Positions 1 through 5,290 of a stretch of DNA of 6,537 nt are shown here, piece after piece. Under the pieces are notes generated by a model. That model saw nothing but the letters and a program-made list of their open reading frames with translations, was not told the origin of the DNA and did no database searches. Location of the stretch: positions 1 to 6,537 of the forward strand of contig JAEWMM010000054.1 of assembly GCA_023457175.1 (NCBI GenBank), given 5' to 3'. A program made the position numbers and the translations under genes. The stretch is from Bacillota bacterium (lineage in GTDB: Bacteria; Bacillota; Clostridia; Oscillospirales; Ruminococcaceae). Each line of letters begins with the position of its first letter. Within the stretch, counting starts at the first letter, position 1.

Positions 1-2
1 CA

Positions 3-1085
3 CCGCTGCAGCCGCTTAGGGCCTTTGCAAAGGAGCTGGGTCTGGGCGGGCTTTATGTTAAGGATGAATCTTACCGCTTCGGCTTAAACGCCTTTAAGGT
101 GCTGGGCGGCTCGTATGCGATCGGAAAATTTGTCGCCGGGCGGCTCGGACGCGATATCAGCGAGGCGGATTACGCCTTTTTGACCTCCGGGGAATTTAAG
201 CGCGACTTTACGCCCTGCACCTTTTTCACCGCCACCGACGGCAACCACGGGCGCGGGGTAGCCTGGGCCGCCAACCGCTTAGGGCAGAGGGCCGTCGTGC
301 TCATGCCCGCCGGTACCGTTAAAAGCCGGTATGAAAATATTAAAAAGCTTGGCGCTAACGTTATAATAGAACCGCTCAACTACGACGACTGCGTGCGCGA
401 GGCCGCAAGGCTGTCTTCTCAAACACCGGCCAGCGTTGTTGTGCAGGACACTGCATGGGAGGGCTACGAGAAAATTCCGGGGCATATCATGCAGGGCTAC
501 GGCACGCTGATTGCCGAGGCGGTCGACCAGATGGCGCAAAACGGCGTTGCGCCCACCCATGTGTTTGTGCAGGCGGGCGTCGGCTCGCTGGCGGCGGCGG
601 TGCAGGGCTACCTCGTCAACTGCTTCCCCCAAAACACCCCCAAGGTTGTGGTAACGGAATGCCGCGCGGCCGACTGCTTCTACCGCTCGGCCACCGCAGC
701 GGACGGCGAAGCGCAGGCTGTGGGCGGCGCGCTTGATTCTATTATGGCGGGGCTTTGCTGCGGAGAGGCCAGCCCCATTGCATGGGATATCTTGAAAAAC
801 CACGCGGCGGCGTTCTGCTCCTGTGACGACAGTGTGTCGGCTGCAGGCATGCGCAGGCTCTCATCCCCCGTCGCGGACGATCCGCGCATTGTCTCGGGCG
901 AAAGCGGCGCGGTCGGCATGGGGCTGTTAGACCTCATCTGCCGCAGCGGCGATTATGCCGGTCTAAAGAACGCGCTCAGCCTTGACGAAACGTCGCAGGT
1001 GCTGCTGATTTCGACCGAGGGCGACACCGACCCCGAACGCTACCGTGCCATTGTCTGGGACGGCGCTTACCCCAGCGCCGAGTAA
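3..1085 (+). CDS. dpaL: Diaminopropionate ammonia-lyase, 5'-truncated by window edge
   Basis: PLP enzyme of fold type II that converts 2,3-diaminopropionate (both isomers in the characterised enterobacterial enzymes) to pyruvate and two ammonia; cytosolic. The frame is open to the left edge; 360 residues are visible and, compared with the ~400-aa E. coli YgeX, about 45 N-terminal residues are missing. Visible in order: KDESYRFGLNAFK with the PLP Schiff-base lysine at 96-98, followed by VLGGSYA; TDGNHGRG with the Asp at 237-239 (equivalent of the catalytic Asp120); QDTAWEGYEKIP with the Asp at 447-449 (equivalent of Asp189); IMQGY; IMAGL-CGE; SGESGAVGMG; and a C-terminal STEGDTDPERY. No key residue is missing. 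Starting at the GTG at 99 would remove the PLP lysine, so that start is wrong. Family assignment is secure because the whole motif order matches; in vivo substrate is inferred. Upstream partners lie outside the window. Confidence 0.95.
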   Translation, partial: PLQPLRAFAKELGLGGLYVKDESYRFGLNAFKVLGGSYAIGKFVAGRLGRDISEADYAFLTSGEFKRDFTPCTFFTATDGNHGRGVAWAANRLGQRAVVLMPAGTVKSRYENIKKLGANVIIEPLNYDDCVREAARLSSQTPASVVVQDTAWEGYEKIPGHIMQGYGTLIAEAVDQMAQNGVAPTHVFVQAGVGSLAAAVQGYLVNCFPQNTPKVVVTECRAADCFYRSATAADGEAQAVGGALDSIMAGLCCGEASPIAWDILKNHAAAFCSCDDSVSAAGMRRLSSPVADDPRIVSGESGAVGMGLLDLICRSGDYAGLKNALSLDETSQVLLISTEGDTDPERYRAIVWDGAYPSAE

Positions 1086-1244
1086 CTCCGGGCGCAGGCG
1101 CGCTATACCCCGCAGCGGTGTTTTGCCGGCGCGGGATATTGTGCTGCATCCTTTTTCGGCCGACCAAAGCATTTATTTCACTTAAAGCATATTTGTTTTC
1201 ACGTCACTGAGCGCGCTTTACGACATCTTTTCTCTAACCGATGA

Positions 1245-1263
1245 CCGGATTCCGGCATTTTTT
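1245..1263 (+). terminator. Possible weak terminator after dpaL
   Basis: CCGGATTCCGG (1245-1255) forms a 4-bp GC stem with a 3-base loop, followed by CA and six T (1258-1263). The stem is short and lies 160 bases past the dpaL stop, so termination here is only a suggestion. No better hairpin plus T-run is visible between the two genes. Confidence 0.3.
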
Positions 1264-1295
1264 ATGTAATAGTGATAGTTTTGATCGCGGATTCT

Positions 1296-1308
1296 ACAGG
1301 CGGCCTGT
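1296..1308. repeat. Perfect inverted repeat upstream of ppdK promoter
   Basis: ACAGGC-G-GCCTGT: two perfect 6-bp arms around a single G, centred about 60 bases upstream of the extended -10 element of ppdK. The placement suits an activator or repressor site, but I do not recognise the motif as that of a known regulator, and a repeat of this size can arise by chance. Confidence 0.35.
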
Positions 1309-1356
1309 CTGAAAGCAAAATATCTTGCTGATTATGTAGAAATAATTGCTTCAATT

Positions 1357-1365
1357 TGGTATAAT
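1357..1365 (+). promoter_or_regulatory. Extended -10 promoter for ppdK
   Basis: TGG followed by TATAAT (1360-1365) is a perfect extended -10 element. There is no good -35 hexamer at 16-18 bases, which extended -10 promoters can do without. The predicted start is near 1372, giving a leader of about 105 nt. A second TATAAT at 1383-1388 is a possible alternative, but it also lacks a good -35 and has no TGN. Confidence 0.6.
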
Positions 1366-1465
1366 ATCAGTGCAAAATACGCTATAATGGCTTTGTGCGC
1401 CTTTTATGGCAGTTGTTTCAATATTACATGCTTTTCCGACGTGGAAAGCGATTGATAAATATGAT

Positions 1466-1471
1466 GGAGGT
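1466..1471 (+). promoter_or_regulatory. Ribosome binding site deciding the ppdK start
   Basis: GGAGGT ends 6 bases before the ATG at 1478, which is ideal spacing. The in-frame ATG at 1406, 72 bases upstream, is preceded by a pyrimidine-rich sequence with no Shine-Dalgarno, and would add 24 residues not found in the family. Confidence 0.9.
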
Positions 1472-1477
1472 AACTAC

Positions 1478-4108
1478 ATGAGTAAAAAATTTGTCTACCT
1501 GTTCTCAGAAGCCAACGGAAAAATGCGCGAGCTGCTGGGCGGTAAGGGTGCAAACCTGGCCGAAATGACCAGCCTTGGCATGCCGGTGCCGCAGGGCTTC
1601 ACGATCAGCACCGAGGCCTGCACCCAGTACTACACCGACGGCCAGAAGGTCAACGACGACATCAAGGCCCAGATTTTTGAGAGCCTTGAGGCGCTTGAAA
1701 AGCTTTCGGGCAAAAAATTCGGCGACCTTGAAAACCCGCTGCTCGTCTCGGTTCGTTCGGGCGCACGCGCGTCGATGCCCGGCATGATGGACACCATCTT
1801 AAACCTCGGCTTAAACGACGAGGTTGTCGAGGCGTTCGCCAAAAAGACCAACAACCCCCGCTTTGCTTACGACTCCTACCGCCGTTTTATTCAGATGTAT
1901 TCCGACGTGGTTATGGAGGTCGGCAAGGCTTATTTTGAAAAGCTCATCGACGAGATGAAGGAAAAGAAGGGCGTCACCGAGGACACCGACCTGACCGCCG
2001 ACGACCTCAAGGAGCTGGCCCGTCTGTTCAAGGCCGAGTTCAAGGCCAAGAAGGGCTTCGACTTCCCCGCCGACCCCAAGGAGCAGCTCATGGGCGCGAT
2101 TATGGCGGTGTTCCGTTCCTGGGACAACCCCCGCGCCATTTACTACCGCCGCATGAACGACATCCCCTCCTCGTGGGGCACCGCCGTCAACGTTCAGATG
2201 ATGGTATTCGGCAACACCGGCGACACCTCCGGCACCGGCGTTGCGTTCACCCGCAACCCCGCCACCGGCGAGAAGAAGCTGTTCGGCGAGTTTTTGATGA
2301 ACGCGCAGGGCGAGGACGTCGTTGCGGGTGTGCGCACCCCCCAGTCGATTGACCAGCTCAAGGAAGTCATGCCCGAAGCATACGACGAGTTCGGCAAGAT
2401 CTGCAACCGTCTTGAAAAGCACTACCGCGACATGCAGGACATGGAATTTACGATCGAAGACCGCAAGCTCTACATGCTCCAGACCAGAAACGGCAAGCGC
2501 ACCGCCGCCGCCGCGCTTCAGATCGCCTGCGACCTTGTCGACGAGGGCATGATCTCCGAGCAGGAAGCCGTTATGATGATCGATCCCAAGCAGCTCGACG
2601 CCGTGCTGCATCCCCAGTTTGACGCCGCCGCACTCAAGGCCGCCAAGCCGATCGGCTCCGCGCTGCCTGCTTCGCCCGGCGCTGCCTGCGGACAGGTCGT
2701 CTTCACCGCTGAGGATGCCGTCGCATGGCATGAGACCGGCAAGAAGGTCATTCTGGTTCGCCTTGAAACCTCTCCCGAGGACATTGCCGGCATGCACGTG
2801 GCGCAGGGCATCCTGACCGTGCGCGGCGGCATGACCTCCCACGCCGCCGTTGTTGCGCGCGGCATGGGCACCTGCTGCGTGGCAGGCTGCGGCGAAATTA
2901 AGATTGACGAAGAGAAGAAGATCTTCTCTCTCGGCGGCAAAACCTTTAACGAGGGCGACTTTATCTCGCTCGACGGCTCGACCGGCAACATCTACGGCGA
3001 GGCCATCAAGACCGTTGAGGCTTCGATCTCCGGCAACTTCGGCCGCCTGATGGGCTGGGCCGACAGCTACCGCCAGCTCAAGGTTCGCACCAATGCCGAC
3101 ACCCCGTTTGACGCCGCACAGGCCGTCAAGTTCGGCGCCGAGGGCATTGGCCTGACCAGAACCGAGCACATGTTCTTTGAGGCCGACCGCATCCCCGCCA
3201 TGCGCGAGATGATCGTCTCTAAAACCGAGGCACAGCGCCGCGCGGCGCTTGAGAAGCTGCTGCCGATGCAGCGCAGCGACTTTGAGGGCATCTACGAGGC
3301 AATGGCCGGACGCCCCGTCACCATCCGCTTCCTCGACCCGCCCCTGCATGAGTTCCTGCCCCACGAGGACGACGATATCAAGGCGCTTGCCGCCGAGATG
3401 GGCCTGACCTTTGAGGAGCTTAAAGGCACCATCGAGTCGCTGCACGAGTTTAACCCGATGATGGGTCATCGCGGCTGCCGTCTGGCCGTTTCTTACCCCG
3501 AAATCGCCGAGATGCAGACCACCGCGGTCATCGAGGCGGCCATCAACGTCAAGAAGGCGCATCCCGAATGGGAGATGGTGCCTGAGATCATGATTCCGCT
3601 CGTAGGCGAAATCAAGGAGCTGCAGTATGTTAAGTCGGTCGTTGTTAAGACCGCCGATGCGATCATCGCCAAGAGCGGCGTCGACCTTAAGTACCTTGTC
3701 GGCACGATGATCGAGATTCCCAGAGCTGCGCTGACTGCTGACGAAATTGCCAAGGACGCACAGTTCTTCTCCTTTGGCACCAACGACCTGACTCAGATGA
3801 CCTTCGGCTTCTCGCGTGACGACGCCGCTGCATTCCTCGGCGCCTACTACGACAAGAAGATCTACGAGCAGGATCCCTTCGCCCGTCTGGACCAGACCGG
3901 CGTTGGCAAGCTTGTTGAGATGTCGGTCAAGCTTGGCCGCGAGACCCGCCCCGATATTAAGCTGGGCTTTTGCGGCGAGCACGGCGGCGACCCCTCCTCG
4001 GTCGAGTTCTGCCATAAGGTCGGCCTCCATTATGTCTCCTGCTCGCCGTTCCGCGTGCCGATCGCACGTCTGGCAGCCGCGCAGGCCGCAATCAAATTCC
4101 CCAGATAA
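1478..4108 (+). CDS. ppdK: Pyruvate, phosphate dikinase (876 aa, complete)
   Basis: Catalyses pyruvate + ATP + Pi to and from PEP + AMP + PPi in the cytosol; in anaerobes it serves PPi-linked glycolysis or gluconeogenesis. Three domains are visible: an N-terminal ATP-grasp domain (about 1-340; GGKGANLAEM with Lys23, VSVRSGARASMPGMMDT with Arg93); a swivelling phosphohistidine domain (about 390-510; GGMTSHAAVVARGMG with His455 as phosphate carrier and Thr453, the residue type that regulatory proteins phosphorylate in some species); and a C-terminal PEP/pyruvate TIM barrel (about 520-876) with Arg561 (GLTRTEH), Arg617 (IRFLDPP), Glu746 (MIEIPRAAL), Asn769 (GTNDLTQ) and the acid/base Cys832 (FCGEHGGDP). 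His455, Arg561 and Arg617 carry the same numbers as in the 874-aa C. symbiosum enzyme, supporting the ATG at 1478. Strong G/C third-position bias suggests high expression. It has its own promoter and terminator, hence is probably monocistronic. No PDRP gene is visible here. Confidence 0.99.
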   Translation: MSKKFVYLFSEANGKMRELLGGKGANLAEMTSLGMPVPQGFTISTEACTQYYTDGQKVNDDIKAQIFESLEALEKLSGKKFGDLENPLLVSVRSGARASMPGMMDTILNLGLNDEVVEAFAKKTNNPRFAYDSYRRFIQMYSDVVMEVGKAYFEKLIDEMKEKKGVTEDTDLTADDLKELARLFKAEFKAKKGFDFPADPKEQLMGAIMAVFRSWDNPRAIYYRRMNDIPSSWGTAVNVQMMVFGNTGDTSGTGVAFTRNPATGEKKLFGEFLMNAQGEDVVAGVRTPQSIDQLKEVMPEAYDEFGKICNRLEKHYRDMQDMEFTIEDRKLYMLQTRNGKRTAAAALQIACDLVDEGMISEQEAVMMIDPKQLDAVLHPQFDAAALKAAKPIGSALPASPGAACGQVVFTAEDAVAWHETGKKVILVRLETSPEDIAGMHVAQGILTVRGGMTSHAAVVARGMGTCCVAGCGEIKIDEEKKIFSLGGKTFNEGDFISLDGSTGNIYGEAIKTVEASISGNFGRLMGWADSYRQLKVRTNADTPFDAAQAVKFGAEGIGLTRTEHMFFEADRIPAMREMIVSKTEAQRRAALEKLLPMQRSDFEGIYEAMAGRPVTIRFLDPPLHEFLPHEDDDIKALAAEMGLTFEELKGTIESLHEFNPMMGHRGCRLAVSYPEIAEMQTTAVIEAAINVKKAHPEWEMVPEIMIPLVGEIKELQYVKSVVVKTADAIIAKSGVDLKYLVGTMIEIPRAALTADEIAKDAQFFSFGTNDLTQMTFGFSRDDAAAFLGAYYDKKIYEQDPFARLDQTGVGKLVEMSVKLGRETRPDIKLGFCGEHGGDPSSVEFCHKVGLHYVSCSPFRVPIARLAAAQAAIKFPR

Positions 4109-4144
4109 CGTTTTAAGCGAAGGCCTTAAAAAATGTGATATGAG

Positions 4145-4208
4145 CAGGGTGTCGGCGTCTGAAATCCAATGGATTTTGACGCCAGCACCCTGTTTTTTTA
4201 TTTTTATT
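4145..4208 (+). terminator. Intrinsic terminator of ppdK
   Basis: A 48-base hairpin: CAGGGTG (4145-4151) pairs with CACCCTG (4186-4192), then a 2x2 step (one T-G wobble, one C-A mismatch), then GGCGTC (4154-4159) with GACGCC (4178-4183). An inner AAATCC/GGATTT stem (4162-4167 with 4171-4176) closes on an AAT loop. Seven T follow at once (4193-4199), then A and five more T. It lies 36 bases after the ppdK stop. Confidence 0.93.
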
Positions 4209-4225
4209 CGTTTTCGACGGGGCTG

Positions 4226-4254
4226 TTGACAACAAGAAAAAATTACGCTACAAT
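4226..4254 (+). promoter_or_regulatory. Consensus sigma-A promoter for the FMN-domain gene
   Basis: TTGACA (4226-4231), exactly 17 bases, then TACAAT (4249-4254): one mismatch from consensus overall. The predicted start is near 4261, giving a leader of about 72 nt with no recognised riboswitch. The -10 overlaps a perfect 10-bp palindrome CAATTAATTG (4251-4260), which could be an operator or chance in AT-rich DNA. The promoter sits just after the ppdK terminator, so the small gene is an independent unit. Confidence 0.85.
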
Positions 4255-4318
4255 TAATTGAACCATTAGTATAATTAAATTGCAGCGTGGACTCTACCCG
4301 TTGTGCAAAATAAAACCC

Positions 4319-4324
4319 AAGGAG
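4319..4324 (+). promoter_or_regulatory. Ribosome binding site of the FMN-domain gene
   Basis: AAGGAG ends 8 bases before the ATG at 4333. It favours that ATG over the in-frame GTG at 4303, which has no Shine-Dalgarno in front of it. Confidence 0.85.
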
Positions 4325-4332
4325 CTGACATC

Positions 4333-4734
4333 ATGAAAAAATGGGTAAAAATCGCACTTGGCGTCATTGTTCCGGTCGTCGTCCTGTCCGGCGCGTTTTT
4401 GGCAAATTATATGGTTTCTTTGCAGGCGTATAGAAGCGCTATCGCCAATATCACTTATAGCCACACCGACGCCTCCGGCATACCCGACGGGTCTTACATA
4501 GGAGACTATGACGCACGGTTTATTTATGCCAAGGTCAAAGTGACCGTTACAAATCATGCCATGACCGATATTGAACTCCTCGAATACCGTCATGACCGCG
4601 GCGCTGCCGCCGTACAGGTTATAAAAAAAATGCTTGACGCCCAAAGGCTTGACGTAGACGTTATAGCGGGTGCGACAAACTCCTGTAAGGTCATCAGAAA
4701 AGCGGCCGACAATGCTTTGTCCGCCGCAATTTGA
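4333..4734 (+). CDS. Membrane-anchored small FMN-binding-domain protein (133 aa)
   Basis: Residues 1-4 are MKKW, then a hydrophobic segment (about 5-28) forms an uncleaved signal anchor; there is no lipobox cysteine, so it is probably not a lipoprotein. The rest, facing outside, resembles the FMN_bind domain of RnfG/NqrC-type proteins: PDGSYIGDYD (51-60), alternating beta residues AKVKVTVTNHAMTDIEL (66-82), then VDVIAGATNSCKVIRKA (108-124) and ADNAL. In flavinylated relatives the Thr of an SGAT-type motif carries FMN added by ApbE; here that Thr is 115, but the usual Ser is Ala112 and the residue after Thr is Asn. A redox or electron-transfer role outside the membrane is inferred from the family; the partner is unknown, and no Rnf, Nqr or apbE gene lies in the window. 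It is transcribed alone, between its own promoter and terminator. Its codon use is less GC-biased than ppdK. Covalent flavin binding is uncertain. Confidence 0.85.
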   Translation: MKKWVKIALGVIVPVVVLSGAFLANYMVSLQAYRSAIANITYSHTDASGIPDGSYIGDYDARFIYAKVKVTVTNHAMTDIELLEYRHDRGAAAVQVIKKMLDAQRLDVDVIAGATNSCKVIRKAADNALSAAI

Positions 4735-4768
4735 CAAAGACACTTCTTAAACGCCCTCCTTCTTTCAA

Positions 4769-4814
4769 AAGCGGGCAGGAGCCGTCTATCGGCCCCTGCC
4801 CGCTTACCTTTTTT
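4769..4814. terminator. Bidirectional terminator between convergent genes
   Basis: AAGCGGGCAGG (4769-4779) pairs perfectly with CCTGCCCGCTT (4795-4805). After one A-C mismatch, GCCG (4781-4784) pairs with CGGC (4790-4793) around a TCTAT loop. On the + strand ACC and six T follow (4809-4814). On the minus strand the stem runs into TTTT (complement of 4767-4770), a weaker tail. It can therefore end the FMN-domain transcript and the minus-strand transcript of the 75-aa gene. Confidence 0.88.
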
Positions 4815-4820
4815 ACATAA

Positions 4821-5048
4821 TCAAAGATAGGTATCGGTACCCTCGGCAAAATCGATGATCTCCGCAGTCGTCAGCATCGTACCGTTTTCATCGTCGGTCG
4901 GTTTTTCAGACATCTGCTCAAGGGTTGGTATATGCTCCCGGTTGGTTTCCAGCGCGCTCTTCTGAGAGCTGCCCTGTCTTTCGGCTTGCTGTAAAATGCG
5001 CTTATCCACGCCGCTATTTTCGTCCTGACTTGCAAAATAGTCTATCAT
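4821..5048 (-). CDS. Unrecognised small acidic protein (75 aa)
   Basis: I do not recognise this protein. It starts at the ATG complementary to 5046-5048, preceded by GGTGA (complement of 5053-5057) 4 bases away, a plausible partial Shine-Dalgarno. It is hydrophilic, with no Cys or Trp, no membrane segment and no signal peptide: 16 Asp/Glu against 6 Lys/Arg. It is rich in Gln, Ser and Thr in its first half and ends in TTAEIIDFAEGTDTYL, the most ordered-looking part (possible short helix). The stop lies 16 bases before a bidirectional terminator. It is downstream of, and on the same strand as, the glycosyltransferase, with a 242-base gap, so co-transcription is possible but not shown. In favour of a real gene: ordinary composition, an RBS-like sequence and a terminator directly after. 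Against: short and without known relatives. Confidence 0.6.
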   Translation of the reverse strand: MIDYFASQDENSGVDKRILQQAERQGSSQKSALETNREHIPTLEQMSEKPTDDENGTMLTTAEIIDFAEGTDTYL

Positions 5049-5138
5049 GCTTTCACCACACTTTTAAAAATCCAAAGCCATTTTCATATGATATCGCATT
5101 AAAAGATTGATACTTTAGTGGAATATCAGTATAAGGCT

Positions 5139-5181
5139 GGCGGCGGCCGGCTCCCCGATAAAAAGCAGCCGGTCGCCTGCC
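5139..5181. other. Strong GC-rich hairpin in the gap after the glycosyltransferase gene
   Basis: GGCGGCGGCCGGCT (5139-5152) pairs with AGCCGGTCGCCTGCC (5167-5181), with one G-T wobble and one bulged T, around a 14-base loop. Neither side has a clean T-run; on the + strand a pyrimidine-rich TGTCTTTTCTC follows. It lies 110 bases past the glycosyltransferase stop on the minus strand. It could be a transcript-end or RNA-stabilising structure. The rest of the gap 5049-5290 shows no gene or clear promoter. Confidence 0.4.
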
Positions 5182-5290
5182 TGTCTTTTCTCGGCCCCTC
5201 TTATTTCGTCGCAGTACTATTATCTGCGGCAGCACGGCCGTTATGCGCGGCAAATGTGATAAAGGGGTATTTGCGACACAATCTGTCAGC

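Larger units (their letters stand above)
1086..1477. other. Intergenic region between dpaL and ppdK, no gene seen
   Basis: About 390 bases with no credible coding frame. The first ~70 bases are GC-rich like the flanking genes; from about 1170 onward the stretch is AT-rich, as expected of a promoter region. It contains a short hairpin followed by six T (1245-1263), a 13-bp inverted repeat (1296-1308), two TATAAT hexamers (1360-1365 and 1383-1388) and the ppdK leader of about 105 nt. I recognise no riboswitch fold in the leader. Confidence 0.75.

Noticed and set aside
1443..1456. cre-like sequence GGAAAGCGATTGAT in the ppdK leader (CcpA site)
   Set aside because: It matches the GAAAGCG half of the consensus, but the conserved first T and the closing CA are missing, so it is not a convincing operator.
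1371..1477. Possible riboswitch in the ppdK leader
   Set aside because: The leader is about 105 nt, but I could find no stable stem or recognisable aptamer core in it.
1811..4030. A 739-codon open frame on the minus strand, antisense to ppdK
   Set aside because: It is a by-product of the strong G/C third-position bias of ppdK, which removes stop codons in the opposing frame. The translation is repetitive in Gly, Ala, Leu, Val and His and resembles no family, whereas the + strand has every PPDK motif.
4303..4332. GTG start for the FMN-domain protein adding 10 residues
   Set aside because: No Shine-Dalgarno precedes the GTG, whereas AAGGAG lies 8 bases before the ATG at 4333, and the Met-Lys-Lys start suits a signal anchor.
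4294..4743. A 149-codon minus-strand frame antisense to the FMN-domain gene
   Set aside because: The + strand frame has a promoter, Shine-Dalgarno, signal anchor and FMN-binding motif. The minus frame begins next to the terminator region and has no such support.
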